This document shows, in pieces, positions 26,553 to 36,358 of a stretch of 64,000 bases of DNA. Under the pieces are notes generated by a model, which saw only the letters and a list, made by a program, of their open reading frames with translations, searched no databases and had not been told where the DNA came from. Origin of the DNA: an uncultured Chloracidobacterium sp. (lineage in GTDB: Bacteria > Acidobacteriota > Blastocatellia > Pyrinomonadales > Pyrinomonadaceae). The stretch covers positions 186,001 through 250,000 of the forward strand of contig CAKZGE010000003.1 of NCBI GenBank assembly GCA_936914845.1. The letters run 5' to 3'. Positions within the stretch are counted from its first letter, which is position 1; every line of letters starts with the position of its first letter. The position numbers and the translations under genes were made by a program.

Positions 26553-27872
26553 CTATTTTTCAAGCCCCTCGATCGGCACCCAGACAAAGCGGGGACGATA
26601 GAAATCTGCATATATCGAATCGCCCGGCTTTGAACCGAAGGGAAGATTGCTGTTATACGAAACCAGCATCTTGCCATTCTGTATAAACTGCGGATGCGTA
26701 TGCGGATTATAAACACTCAGGCCGGTTTGCAGGCTCTGTCCGTCGATCATTCCCGGAAGTTTCTTCATGCCTGCGGTGGGTGTAGTGTAAAAAAGATGCT
26801 TCGCGGCGAACGGGCCTTGGGGCGCACAGGCGGAATACAGATAAAGATTTTTCCAATCGGAATAACCGACCGACGTATCGAACGAGACCACAACAAATAT
26901 CGGTTTTCCTTTAATATTCAGTCGCCGAACGGTCAATTCATCGCTTATGCTGTCGTTTTTAGGTATAAGAGACCGGCGTTTGTTAATGTTGCCATTCCAT
27001 TTTGAACCGTCCCACACGGTCCAATTTCTTAGATCTGCTGCGGCCTCCAAACCCTTTGCCGCATCCGTCTTCGCTATGTACAGCTTTTTATATCGATTAG
27101 CTAGATCAAGCGTAGATGCCTGAACATTGGCGATCTTACCTTCGGTTCGCATTCCGTAGATGTAAAGATCTTTGCCATCAAGCCATAAAGAGATCCCCCA
27201 AATTGCTTCGTCACTTTTGTTTTTCAGATCTACGATCTTTTCCAGCTTAAGCGTTTCTGCATCAAGCTGAGCAATGGCCTGGCCGCGGTATTTTATCCAA
27301 AACGTTTTATCAAAGGGGCGGCCGACGCTCCACTCATTCAAAAAGATCCAGATCTTTTTCTTCCCGTTAACATCTATCAGCATCGGGTCGCCGAGCCAAT
27401 ACATCGCATTCGGATCATCAGTATTGGGCTTGAAAAAGGCGGTAGAATAGCCGTTTTTGTCTTTATCGCCCGTTAGCGTCCGCATCTTTCCGTCTTTTGA
27501 ACGCACGACGATGCTGTTATATACATAATGAATATGCTCAGGAGCGGGGCCGCAAAAAGGCGGCAGGCAATTCGGTTCGCGAATGCGAAGTCCGGTTCCA
27601 GTCACCCTCACCCGGCCATCCCCGGGCATCGCCGGTTCTTCACCAATGAACGAATCGGAGAAGAAGAACGCCGTATCGCCATTCGGCAATTCTAAAGAGA
27701 CGGTTGTATCGGCACCTGTCCAACCGGGCCCGTTCATAGTAAATGCTTCGTTCCATTCATCGGCCGGCACACCTTTCCCGACATTGATCTCACATTGCGT
27801 CCAAACGGACTGGACCGCGACCGCAAAGATAAGTGTGAGATCGAATGCGTAAAGAAACAAATGCTTTTTCAT
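26553..27872 (-). CDS. Secreted beta-propeller-like protein, DUF4185/GH-like
   Basis: 439 aa from the ATG at 27870-27872, which directly precedes a signal peptide (MKKHLFLYAFDLTLIFAVA); the frame opens six codons earlier. The mature protein shows repeats of strand-rich segments such as GDTAFFFSDSFIGEE, MYWLGDPMLIDVNGKKKIWIF and NPHTHPQFIQNGKMLVSYNS, the pattern of five-bladed propellers (DUF4185/DUF5005-like), some of which bind or cleave sugars. No catalytic residues can be assigned. It sits 27 bp from the enolase-superfamily gene on the same strand, so both are likely in one operon for sugar use. Confidence 0.7.
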   Translation of the reverse strand: MKKHLFLYAFDLTLIFAVAVQSVWTQCEINVGKGVPADEWNEAFTMNGPGWTGADTTVSLELPNGDTAFFFSDSFIGEEPAMPGDGRVRVTGTGLRIREPNCLPPFCGPAPEHIHYVYNSIVVRSKDGKMRTLTGDKDKNGYSTAFFKPNTDDPNAMYWLGDPMLIDVNGKKKIWIFLNEWSVGRPFDKTFWIKYRGQAIAQLDAETLKLEKIVDLKNKSDEAIWGISLWLDGKDLYIYGMRTEGKIANVQASTLDLANRYKKLYIAKTDAAKGLEAAADLRNWTVWDGSKWNGNINKRRSLIPKNDSISDELTVRRLNIKGKPIFVVVSFDTSVGYSDWKNLYLYSACAPQGPFAAKHLFYTTPTAGMKKLPGMIDGQSLQTGLSVYNPHTHPQFIQNGKMLVSYNSNLPFGSKPGDSIYADFYRPRFVWVPIEGLEK

Positions 27873-27917
27873 AATTGCAAATCGCCGCAAAGCGGTCTAA
27901 CGGTTCATCATATTCAT

Positions 27918-29177
27918 TTAGTAAGCTATCTCGGGCGTTCGTCCGTCGGACGGATCGGCCCATCGGTTGTTCGGGATCGTCGGTGCCCAACCCGGACGCA
28001 AGGGATCTTGGTCGTAGGGATATCCGCCGAGCCGTTCATACAGTTCTTTGTATTCGGCAAGTTTGTCTCGATCTAGTTCAACCCCAAGACCGGGGCCGTC
28101 CGGCACACGGATCTTTCCGCCTTCATATTTCATCAGCCCGCCTTTTATGACATCGTCTTTGAGTTGATGATAATGCGCGTCCGCCGCAAAGCTTAGGTTT
28201 GGGATGACCGCACCCAAATGGAGCATCGTTGCGAGTTGTATCCCCAGCTCGCCCGATGAATGCACCGCAACGCCCAATTGAAACGTTTCGCAAACACCGG
28301 CGGCCTTTACACACTGACGAATCCCGCCCCAAAACGTGGTGTCGAGCAAGATCACGTCACAGGCCGTGTTCAACACGTTCGCCGAAAGCTGTTCAAAATT
28401 TACCACCACCGTGTTCGTCGCCGTCGGAATGCGGACCATTTCGCGTACGCGCCGCATCGCATTGAGACCAAAAGCCGGATCTTCGAAATAATCGTTGCGG
28501 ATATCTTCGATGTTCTGCCCGAACCAGATCGCTTGTTCCGTTGACCACGCCGCATTCGGGTCAAAGCGAAAGGAATCGCCGCTCATTTTATCCGTTCCCA
28601 CCGCTGCGGCCAGTGCCCGATATGCTTTCAGTTCATATTCGGGGTGAAAAACACCGCCCTTCAGCTTGTGCGACGTAAACCCGTATCTTTCCTTTAGATC
28701 TTTGGCATGGGCAACGAGTTGATCGATGGTTCTCACCTCGCCGCTGCCGTCTTTTGGGTTCGGATAGCGAAAGAACAGATACGAAGCGAACGGAACTTCA
28801 TCTTGCAGTTTTCCGCCCAAGATGTCATAGACCGGCACACCCCATTTTTTTCCTAGGATATCGAGGCACGCAAATTCGAGCGCGGCCAGGATCTGTGTGC
28901 GATTGTTATAAAGCGATGCGGTCGGGTTCGCGATCTTAAAACGCATCTCTTCGATGCGGGCCGGGTCGTGGCCGACGAGATAGCCTTTCATGGCACGAAA
29001 CACCGCTTCGGCAGATTCGCCGCCGCCGCCCATTTCACCTAAACCGATAATGCCTTCATCGGTTTCAACCTCGACGATCGTCCGCACAAATCTGCCCCAA
29101 TGGCATCCGTTTGCATGGCGCAATGGCGCTTCTAAAGGCACGGTAACGGTAGTTGCTTTGATATCCGTAATTTTCAT
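27918..29177 (-). CDS. Enolase-superfamily sugar-acid dehydratase (glucarate dehydratase-like)
   Basis: 419 aa. N-terminal capping domain (VPLEAPLRHANGCHW, GLGEMGGG) followed by a TIM barrel. The second strand holds the KxK acid/base motif in SHKLKGG, metal-binding D/E positions follow in FRFDPNAAW, DYFEDPA and NTVVVNFEQ, and the late His is in VAVHSSGELG. This is the mandelate racemase/glucarate dehydratase pattern, which removes water from aldonic or aldaric acids to give 2-keto-3-deoxy sugars. The exact substrate is not readable. It probably feeds a catabolic route used by the mannosidase region. Confidence 0.88.
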   Translation of the reverse strand: MKITDIKATTVTVPLEAPLRHANGCHWGRFVRTIVEVETDEGIIGLGEMGGGGESAEAVFRAMKGYLVGHDPARIEEMRFKIANPTASLYNNRTQILAALEFACLDILGKKWGVPVYDILGGKLQDEVPFASYLFFRYPNPKDGSGEVRTIDQLVAHAKDLKERYGFTSHKLKGGVFHPEYELKAYRALAAAVGTDKMSGDSFRFDPNAAWSTEQAIWFGQNIEDIRNDYFEDPAFGLNAMRRVREMVRIPTATNTVVVNFEQLSANVLNTACDVILLDTTFWGGIRQCVKAAGVCETFQLGVAVHSSGELGIQLATMLHLGAVIPNLSFAADAHYHQLKDDVIKGGLMKYEGGKIRVPDGPGLGVELDRDKLAEYKELYERLGGYPYDQDPLRPGWAPTIPNNRWADPSDGRTPEIAY

Positions 29178-29504
29178 AAAAATTCTTCCAAAAATCAGTA
29201 TTTATCTCAAAATTTCCTCCAACACTGCAAAAATCCTTTCAAACAGTGAAAATTTCTAAATAAAGGACAGAAATTCGATAAAATCATTAGAAATCGAAAA
29301 TTCCAAGCAAAAACTTGAGATAACAAAGGAAAATCTAATATTTCAGAGTTGATTGAGTAAAACAAACGAAAGTTTTATATATCACACAAAAGTTTGCTTT
29401 ATCATTTATTCAATTGCCGCTGGCTTTTGCTTTTCTTCCTTTCAATTGCCACTAGCTTTAGCTAGTGGCATAAAAAAAGAAAAATTATCCGGGCTTCAGC
29501 CCGA
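29178..29504. other. AT-rich spacer with palindromes beside the RAYT gene
   Basis: No gene seen. The first 270 bp are AT-rich without structure I can name. The right end holds the perfect palindrome at 29447-29470 (TGCCACTAGCT, TT, AGCTAGTGGCA) and CGGGCT..AGCCCG at 29490-29503, both built around a GCTnnAGC core shared with the right flank of the transposase gene. Confidence 0.6.
29447..29470. repeat. REP-like palindrome left of the RAYT gene
   Basis: 11-bp perfect arms with a TT centre. The same ACTAGCT..AGCTAGT core recurs at 29998-30017 on the other side of the transposase gene, the arrangement expected of REP sequences around their REP-associated tyrosine transposase. Confidence 0.75.
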
Positions 29505-29939
29505 TCACTCTCTGAAACTTTCAAATCCTGCTTTACTCAAAAACCTTTCAAGCTCTTCGGCAAATCCAGCCTGTTTATGATGTTCTTCCTGATTGCGAAT
29601 GTAATCCCGCACATTCATTACAGCCGACGGGCTGACGGAAGCAACGAAATATTCATCCTGCCAAGCAAATCTGGCTTTTGTCAGCTTATTTTTATTGATC
29701 CAAAAAGAAGATTCTCCTTTTATAGACTGCATTATCCACGCGATAGTTTGGTCGCCGCTGAGCGATATCAAACAATGGACGTGATCAATATGTCCGTTTA
29801 TAAAATCTATGAATATGCCTTTCTCTTTGGCGTTTTGCTTAATATGTTCAAAAACTTTGCCGCGAATATCGTCTTGTAAATAGGGGTACCTATCCTTAGT
29901 TGACCAGACAAAATGAAGCCAAATTTTTATCCACGGCAT
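29505..29939 (-). CDS. REP-associated tyrosine transposase (RAYT, IS200/Y1 family)
   Basis: 144 aa, complete. HuH motif in HIDHVHCLI (His53 and His55), catalytic Tyr113 in VRDYIRNQEEHH, the classical IS200/RAYT spacing. These enzymes nick single-stranded palindromes. Flanking GCTnnAGC palindromes on both sides (29447-29503 and 29962-30085) make it more likely a domesticated RAYT with its REP sites than a mobile IS200. It has no TnpB partner. It interrupts the glycan-use gene series between the dehydratase and the esterase. Confidence 0.9.
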   Translation of the reverse strand: MPWIKIWLHFVWSTKDRYPYLQDDIRGKVFEHIKQNAKEKGIFIDFINGHIDHVHCLISLSGDQTIAWIMQSIKGESSFWINKNKLTKARFAWQDEYFVASVSPSAVMNVRDYIRNQEEHHKQAGFAEELERFLSKAGFESFRE

Positions 29940-29961
29940 AGCACTATATCTACTTGACTTA

Positions 29962-30085
29962 TTGGGCTAAAGCCCAAGATAATCTTGTGCCATTTATCCA
30001 CTAGCTAAAGCTAGTGGCAATTTAGCTAAAGCTAGTGGCAATTCAGCTGAAGCTATCAATTCAGCTAAAGCCGGCAACTGAACTA
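29962..30085. repeat. Cluster of REP-like units right of the RAYT gene
   Basis: Palindrome TTGGGCT, AA, AGCCCAA at 29962-29977; CCACTAGCT, AA, AGCTAGTGG at 29998-30017; then about four degenerate tandem copies of AGCTAAAGCTAGTGGCAATT (roughly 21 bp), the last ones shortened (AGCTGAAGCTATCAATTC, AGCTAAAGCCGGCAAC). They reach to about 10 bp before the end of the esterase gene. Confidence 0.75.
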
Positions 30086-30094
30086 AGTCGGTTT

Positions 30095-30988
30095 CTATTT
30101 AACCCCGGCCGCTTCCAAGAACGGCCAGATCTCGGCAAATGCATCGATAGACTGTTGGTTGGTGAACATTCCGTGGTCGCCGCCTTTAACGGTATGCAGC
30201 TTATTCTGTACGCCGGCTTTATCGAGTGCTTTATGCAGGCGTGTGCTGTGTTTATATGGCACAACGCTGTCCTTATCACCGTGAATGGAGATGATCGGCG
30301 GCAGTCCTTTGCGAACATACGTTAGCGGCGACACACTTTTTGCAACCTCGGCCGCGTTTGGCATGGAGCCCATCCACATTTTTGCGTAATTGCGGACGTT
30401 TGGCCCTTCGATCAGGTCATTGACATCCGAAATGCCGTACCAATTCACGATAGCAGCAACCTTCATCGCGACATCCGTTTTGACATCTGCAAAACAACGG
30501 TTGTCTAGCGGTGTGCCTTCCGGCAGCATTCCGGTGATCAACGAAAGGTGCCCGCCGGCAGAATGTCCGGTCAAAACTATTTTGCGGGTGTCGAATTTAT
30601 ACTGAGCTGCATTGCGGTAGATCCATCGAAGAGCACACCGCGTATCTTCGACCGAACCGGGAGCAAGAGAATTTCCCGCCATTCGATATTCGACATTGAC
30701 GACGCGCCATCCGCGTTCCAGATATGGCAGCAGCTGATAAACAGCGCCTTCCTTTGACCCGAATATCCAACCGCCGCCGTGAATATAGACGACCGTCGGC
30801 GTCGGTTTGTCATTATCCCGCGGATACCAAACGTCCAGCTTAAGCGGTGTGTTGTTGGCCGAACCATAAACGACATCCGGCTGCATCCAATAGCGGTCGC
30901 CGATCTGCAGCAGCTCCGGCGATGTCTGAGCAATTGCTGAAACCGCGGAAATTGCCAATACAAAGATAAATGTGAAAATGATTCGCAT
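30095..30988 (-). CDS. Exported alpha/beta-hydrolase, acetyl-esterase-like
   Basis: 297 aa with signal peptide (MRIIFTFIFVLAISAVSAIAQ). Oxyanion motif HGGGW, nucleophile elbow GHSAGG, acid Asp in ISIHGDKDSVVP and His in GGDHGMF, i.e. a complete catalytic triad of the hormone-sensitive-lipase/acetyl-xylan-esterase type. Likely removes acetyl or feruloyl-type esters from carbohydrate chains, which would assist the nearby glycosidases. Separated from the six-hairpin gene by 223 bp that include a large imperfect palindrome. Confidence 0.87.
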   Translation of the reverse strand: MRIIFTFIFVLAISAVSAIAQTSPELLQIGDRYWMQPDVVYGSANNTPLKLDVWYPRDNDKPTPTVVYIHGGGWIFGSKEGAVYQLLPYLERGWRVVNVEYRMAGNSLAPGSVEDTRCALRWIYRNAAQYKFDTRKIVLTGHSAGGHLSLITGMLPEGTPLDNRCFADVKTDVAMKVAAIVNWYGISDVNDLIEGPNVRNYAKMWMGSMPNAAEVAKSVSPLTYVRKGLPPIISIHGDKDSVVPYKHSTRLHKALDKAGVQNKLHTVKGGDHGMFTNQQSIDAFAEIWPFLEAAGVK

Positions 30989-31025
30989 AACTTTTTAGTA
31001 AATGCCGCGTGGCGGCTCTGAGAGT

Positions 31026-31173
31026 GTAGCCGTGGGTTTTTCAACCCGTTGTAACTGTCATTAAAGAATTCCTCGCCGCGCAGCGACGAACGATGTCCAA
31101 CCTCACATCAATTCGTCGCTGAGGCGACGCGTTCCTATCTAAAACTTGTTCCGTGGGTTAAAGATCACGGCTA
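31026..31173. repeat. About 150-bp imperfect palindromic element
   Basis: Outer arms GTAGCCGTGGGTTTTTCAAC (31026) and the complement of CGTGGGTTAAAGATCACGGC near 31151-31173 pair imperfectly; inside, GCAGCGACGAA and TTCGTCGCTG (near 31078-31125) form a second pair. It fills the gap between esterase and six-hairpin gene. It looks like a dispersed, non-coding repeat of the host rather than a regulator, but its core differs from the RAYT-linked units. Confidence 0.6.
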
Positions 31174-31211
31174 CGATCATTTAACCGCTACGCGGCAAAT
31201 CAACTATTCGT

Positions 31212-33440
31212 TTATACCTTGCGGACACCGTTCTTATCGGCGATATAGGGCGTGCCCTGATAATTTATATTTATCAATTTTGCCTTCGGGTCCATCTTTC
31301 CGAACGCCGGTTTGGCCGTCATCTCACCAAACAGCCCGGCATTGATACCAAAAACACTATCAACGATCGGCTCAAGATAGTTACAGCCCGAAACACAAGC
31401 CCAATCATTGATATAAGGCGGGTCTGAGGTGCATTTCAAGGCTCCGCCGCCGGATTCCGGTTCGTGAAAAACCTCTGTGAAATGCGCTTGTGCATATGGC
31501 CCTTGCATACTGGTAGTTGCCAAACCTTTCATCCATGCGTGTGCGGCATCTATTTCGCCAGCCGCAAACAACCCGCTTAGCGCGAGTGCCGGCCAGGAGC
31601 AATAGGCTCCCGTCCATTGGTGGTCCGGCCGAATGCTGAAGGTCACATCCAGATCCTTTGTGGAAAGCGCCCGCATCCAAGTCGGCGTCTGCAATTCACG
31701 CTTAAAGAAATCTACCATTTCTTTCTTTTGCGAAGCCGGCATCATATCGCCGATGTTCATCAGGGTGGTGCCAAAATCGTAACAATGGTGCACTTCATTG
31801 TAACTGCCGTCCGGCAAGCGGCATTTCCAGATACCTTTACCCGGAATGTAAAGGTCAAGCACACGCTTGCCTAGCTCTTCGGCTTCTTTGCGCATTGCAT
31901 CGGCTTTTGCCTTGTCACCTTTATGCTCTAAAAGCTCAGCACCAAAACGCAGATTGTGTACGTTTGCGGCGTTAAGCCCCGCGACTTCGTGAACATAGCT
32001 CGAAACCGCTTCAAGCAGATTTGTCACACCACCATAATCGGCCAATCCGTGTTTATTGGTATCTAGCGTGCGCCAATGTTCCGCATATCCGATCAACCGA
32101 TCGGCCACCTTCATGCCATTCACCGTTTTATCCAGCCACGCTTTATCGCCGCTCCAGCGAATATACTCTTTCGCCATTCGGCACATTGCATAATCATTTA
32201 CCGAATACCACGGCCCCACGCCGGCACCGGTCAAAAATTCGGTACCGAAATGTTTGTAAACGTCCAGCTCCATCCATGTCTCCATCATCCGCTTTAGCAC
32301 CTGAGGGTCGAGCATGGATAACAGCATTGCGCTCAGCGATATGTCCCACAAGAATGTTGTTGTTTCCCAATACCGCGGAGCCAACGTCACATAGGTCGTT
32401 CCATAGACGGAATGCGGCGTTGTACGTTTGAAAAAGAGCGCACTCATCACTGCAGAATGATAAATGCGCTTAACGCTCTCGTCGGAGGTAACGAGAGTGG
32501 GCACGTAACCGGAAAATCGGTCGTTGTTTGGCGTAAATGCCGCTTTCAGTTCGGCATTCCACTCATCGGTGGTCGCTTTGGCAACCGCATCGAAACTGTT
32601 GATGATCGCGTCGTACTGTTTTTCAACATCGGCTTGGCTCGCTCCGAGCGAATTTACGAACGTTATTGAGCGGGATTCGCCCGGGGCCAGATCAAAATTG
32701 TAAACCAGCCACGAAGCAAGTACGTTGTCTGCCTTTGGCGAAGAGCCCTGCAGCACAAAAGCTTCTGTGTGTTTTGATCGGCACAGGATGGCGCTTCGGT
32801 CTTTGTCCACCGTGCGGCCGTTGTCATATTCGCCCGGGGAATATGCCGCGTTCCAGGGTTTGACACTCTTGGTCGCTCCGCCATTGACGGCTAATTTGAT
32901 CTCCGTTTTACGCGAAGATCTCGTAATATTCTTTACCGTCAGCTTTACGGCGACCGACATGGTTTTGAACGGCACGACCGTAATACTGCTAAGTTCCAAA
33001 CCCTTGTAAACCGCCTTTCGTTCGATGCGGTCCGGTTGCCAGACAAAATCGATATTTGTCTTCGTTCCGGCAAAATATTCTTCGTCAACATAAAGCACGC
33101 CGGTCATAAGCTCGCCGCCGGCTCCGAGCGGTGCAACGTTCATTTCACCCTGGGCAAACGGTGGAAATGCGATACTGCGAATAGCGGCTACGTCCATTGC
33201 GGCTTGAGCACATCCCCATTGGTTGGTCAATCCCGGCAGTGCATACAGGTCGAGGAATTTATGCGGCATTGTCACCGATCGCATCGATCCACACGTCGGG
33301 ATATCCGGCAACGGCTTTGAATTGTCCATCGGCACCGGCATCGTTAGCGGGGCTCCAACACCGGTCGAACCGAGTACCGCCGGAGCGGCCACGGCCGCCG
33401 AAATGGTCTTCAGAAAGTCTCGTCGTTTGAATTTACTCAT
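31212..33440 (-). CDS. Tat-exported six-hairpin glycosidase-like protein
   Basis: 742 aa. Twin-arginine leader KRRDFLKTISAAVAAPAVLG. After an N-terminal beta-sandwich (about residues 40-300) an (alpha/alpha)6 barrel follows, with segments such as WETTTFLWDISLSAMLLSML, WYSVNDYAMCRMAKEYIRW, HQWTGAYCSWPALALSGL and FTEVFHEPESGGG. This layout is that of GH63/GH78/GH95-like six-hairpin glycosidases; family assignment and catalytic acids cannot be fixed by eye. It starts 9 bp after the GH38 stop and is certainly in the same operon. Confidence 0.75.
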   Translation of the reverse strand: MSKFKRRDFLKTISAAVAAPAVLGSTGVGAPLTMPVPMDNSKPLPDIPTCGSMRSVTMPHKFLDLYALPGLTNQWGCAQAAMDVAAIRSIAFPPFAQGEMNVAPLGAGGELMTGVLYVDEEYFAGTKTNIDFVWQPDRIERKAVYKGLELSSITVVPFKTMSVAVKLTVKNITRSSRKTEIKLAVNGGATKSVKPWNAAYSPGEYDNGRTVDKDRSAILCRSKHTEAFVLQGSSPKADNVLASWLVYNFDLAPGESRSITFVNSLGASQADVEKQYDAIINSFDAVAKATTDEWNAELKAAFTPNNDRFSGYVPTLVTSDESVKRIYHSAVMSALFFKRTTPHSVYGTTYVTLAPRYWETTTFLWDISLSAMLLSMLDPQVLKRMMETWMELDVYKHFGTEFLTGAGVGPWYSVNDYAMCRMAKEYIRWSGDKAWLDKTVNGMKVADRLIGYAEHWRTLDTNKHGLADYGGVTNLLEAVSSYVHEVAGLNAANVHNLRFGAELLEHKGDKAKADAMRKEAEELGKRVLDLYIPGKGIWKCRLPDGSYNEVHHCYDFGTTLMNIGDMMPASQKKEMVDFFKRELQTPTWMRALSTKDLDVTFSIRPDHQWTGAYCSWPALALSGLFAAGEIDAAHAWMKGLATTSMQGPYAQAHFTEVFHEPESGGGALKCTSDPPYINDWACVSGCNYLEPIVDSVFGINAGLFGEMTAKPAFGKMDPKAKLININYQGTPYIADKNGVRKV

Positions 33441-33449
33441 AATTTTCCT

Positions 33450-36302
33450 CTAGTTGATCGTAACTTTTAACGTCATTGTTTGAAATGGACGCAGATGAAC
33501 CGTCAGCGGAGCGATATTGGTTATAGCCTGCTGTTCAACATCCTCGGTCAGGCTAACCCGGTAAGCCGACCTTACGGCAACGGGCAAGGTCACCTTAGTT
33601 GTCGTCGCCCGGCCCGCAAATTCCTGGAGGCGGATGATGAAAACTTTATTGTTCTTGGGTGTCAGCGGCGAAGCACTGACCTCGCCGCGTACTACATTTT
33701 CCGTCAGCGTTTTTACCGCCACGATCTGCACATTCGGTTGATCGGCGGCAAAGAACCCGCGGCTTTTCTCGTTCGGCAGCACGCCAATGTATTGCGGACG
33801 CAAGGGCATATTGAACCCGCCCCCCATCTGCCAAGCCGGCACGGGGTCGAACACCGCGCCGCCCGATATCGAATATTCAAATACCATTGGCTCTTTGCTG
33901 CGCCCGGGTTCAACCGTCGGCACATTGATAATGCCCAGATCATGTGTGTCTGCCTGTGTTCCGTAGCGCACCGCCCGCGAATATATCGTCGCTTCCGGTA
34001 GCGGAAACTTCCCCGAATACATCGCGGGAAATTCTGGAGACGCATTTTTTTCTCTTACCTTTGTCGCGACAAACCCGGCATAGACCCAATGAAAAGATTG
34101 TCGATGAGCGAGCAAAACGCTCGATTTTCCGTCGGTCAAACCGATGGAATGCTGCGTCGTGACAGAATCCCAACGGGCGCCCGGCAAGTAGTCATCCGGA
34201 AAACGGTCGAACCACCGCTGGCCGCCACGCATTACCTTTAACCCGTCTTTTGAAATATTGAAAGGAAACGCAAAATAATAAGAATCGTGCCAATTGTTGT
34301 TTCCGCCCACCATCGGCAGCCGCATCTCGTCCAATTCGTTTCGCAGATCGACGCGTCCAAGCCCGTCCTGAAGCGTTATCCGTGTGACCGGAAATGCAGA
34401 ACGTTCGCGAATTACCGAGATCTCTGTCATCTGACGGCCCTTTTTGACCACTATTTTCGGCACAACCGGATAGCTGACCCGCGAAGCTTCGGCACCTTCG
34501 ACCCGCAGCAGGTCGTTGAACGGACGCTCGCCGGCCGCATTGACCAACTCTCGATTCGCCTTTCGGTCAAATATTGAATGGATAGTGCCGTCGGCATTCA
34601 TTGCCACCTTGAATTCGGCATTTTCCGTCGCCGTTCCAACCACCGTCCTTAGTGTTGTCCGCGATGGGCCCGGCACCGTTTCAACTTCAAAGGTCGTGTA
34701 ACCCATTGATGGAACGTTCTTTGCAATGAATACAGCGTTGCCGTTTTCGTCGATGTCAAAAGGGGCCGGCGTACCCGTTGCGGCTTCGCGTATTGCCGTT
34801 ATCGCAACACCATCAACCGGCGGCTTTACCGTGACCGTGTCCGTCCGCGGCCACGAAAGACCGTTATACACCATGATCGGAACGGTCGAATTTTTAGCGG
34901 CCGGTTGGCTCTCATCAAACCGCGAGGGATCTGACAGGGCCTTTATTCCCGTGCGATAAAGTTCATCGACCTCTTTTTTAGCTCGATCGGTGATCTCCAC
35001 ATATTCTCGATTTTGATCTGCCAGCGGTTGGCTGCTGTTCAATTGCGGCCATCCCGTATTTCCCGCACCGCTGTGCTCATCATAGGTGAACATCAGATCG
35101 AAAATATCGGTAAAATTGCCTTCCGGGGCAGCCAGGCCTCGCGTCATCGCTAGAGCGCTCCATAAAGCTTCGGCGGCGGGCGCGTTGTCATGAGCATATC
35201 TAGCTCTCGCGCTCACCCGCGGCGAAGCGGTCTTGGCCTCAGACCACAGACCGGACCAATCGCCTCTGTACGTCGGGATCTGCGAACCGTATTTCTGTTC
35301 GATATATTTCAGGAATTCGATCGGGGTCGCGATCTGTATTTTCACTTCGTCGTGTTTCGAATTCCACATTTTAGCCGCCTTTTCAAGATTGGCAACCGAT
35401 GTCGGTTCAAGAAAGTCGTGGGCGTACATTGCCATTACGGCGTCGTATTTGTAACCGGCCTTGTTGTAATAGTTCAACAGATCCGTTACGCCGATCTCCA
35501 TCACTTCTATATCGCTTTTCGTGCCGGCGAGTTCCGGGTTGAACATATCGAAAGATGTTCGGTCCGTGTAAGGATCGAGCGTATAGGGATCTAAATAGAA
35601 AAGCGTTAAACCTTCGACATAGGCTCCGCGATTGCTCTGGCTGATCCACAATAGGACCTTATTGCCATCGGGTGCTTGCCAGTAGAAAGGCACTTTACCC
35701 GGTGCCAGATCGGTCGAACTGTTGATGAACGTATTGGCACCGGTCACTAAATATCTGGTGCCGCTGTCTGCCAGCATCGACGCAACAGTCGAAGGATGCC
35801 CGGGCACGTCGTTCATGTACGCTATTTCTGAATTTATGCCGTAGGTCTTTGCTATTTTGGTGTAATCGTAAAGCAGGCGGTTCAGCTCTTCGGCACCGAG
35901 AAAATCGGTATGCATGCTGCCCCAAGCCGTCGAAAGAACGATGCGGCCCGAACGGATCTGGGCCATTAGGCGGGCGATCTTGTCCCTATCTTTAGGCAGG
36001 ACGGATGTCGGTTTTTTTTGCCTTTTCAGCCATTCATTCAGCTGCCAGACGCTTTCAATGGTCCACCGAAAATCTTGATGCTCTTCGGCCATCCGCAACA
36101 CTTCGTCGATATGGCGAGCGGCCCTTTCGCGGATCGCACTTGGCGGTTCGACAAATCCGAAATCATAATGCGATGAAGGAACTACATAGATCGTCTTGAT
36201 CGGGCTTTCCGGCAGTTTAGCCTGTGCGAAAAAGCTCGGTGTAGCGCATAAAAAGAAGATCGCTGCTATGAAAAGGGCGCCAAAAGCGTTTTTAAGATCC
36301 AT
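33450..36302 (-). CDS. Exported GH38 alpha-mannosidase
   Basis: 950 aa with signal peptide (LFIAAIFFLCATPSFFAQ). Zinc-binding SHYDFG (44-49, the HxD of GH38) and the catalytic nucleophile region NDVPGHP (164-170, equivalent to the usual DxFGHS). The middle has the GH38 three-helix bundle followed by C-terminal beta-sandwich domains. GH38 enzymes remove alpha-linked mannose; together with GH92 this indicates degradation of high-mannose glycans or mannan outside the cytoplasm. Downstream gene spacing is 9 bp. It follows the TonB receptor after a hairpin, so it may be expressed at a different level. Confidence 0.9.
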   Translation of the reverse strand: MDLKNAFGALFIAAIFFLCATPSFFAQAKLPESPIKTIYVVPSSHYDFGFVEPPSAIRERAARHIDEVLRMAEEHQDFRWTIESVWQLNEWLKRQKKPTSVLPKDRDKIARLMAQIRSGRIVLSTAWGSMHTDFLGAEELNRLLYDYTKIAKTYGINSEIAYMNDVPGHPSTVASMLADSGTRYLVTGANTFINSSTDLAPGKVPFYWQAPDGNKVLLWISQSNRGAYVEGLTLFYLDPYTLDPYTDRTSFDMFNPELAGTKSDIEVMEIGVTDLLNYYNKAGYKYDAVMAMYAHDFLEPTSVANLEKAAKMWNSKHDEVKIQIATPIEFLKYIEQKYGSQIPTYRGDWSGLWSEAKTASPRVSARARYAHDNAPAAEALWSALAMTRGLAAPEGNFTDIFDLMFTYDEHSGAGNTGWPQLNSSQPLADQNREYVEITDRAKKEVDELYRTGIKALSDPSRFDESQPAAKNSTVPIMVYNGLSWPRTDTVTVKPPVDGVAITAIREAATGTPAPFDIDENGNAVFIAKNVPSMGYTTFEVETVPGPSRTTLRTVVGTATENAEFKVAMNADGTIHSIFDRKANRELVNAAGERPFNDLLRVEGAEASRVSYPVVPKIVVKKGRQMTEISVIRERSAFPVTRITLQDGLGRVDLRNELDEMRLPMVGGNNNWHDSYYFAFPFNISKDGLKVMRGGQRWFDRFPDDYLPGARWDSVTTQHSIGLTDGKSSVLLAHRQSFHWVYAGFVATKVREKNASPEFPAMYSGKFPLPEATIYSRAVRYGTQADTHDLGIINVPTVEPGRSKEPMVFEYSISGGAVFDPVPAWQMGGGFNMPLRPQYIGVLPNEKSRGFFAADQPNVQIVAVKTLTENVVRGEVSASPLTPKNNKVFIIRLQEFAGRATTTKVTLPVAVRSAYRVSLTEDVEQQAITNIAPLTVHLRPFQTMTLKVTIN

Positions 36303-36358
36303 CCGTATTTACTATGAAAGCCTCCGGGAAGTAGATATGATTTCTTTAATAGAACACA

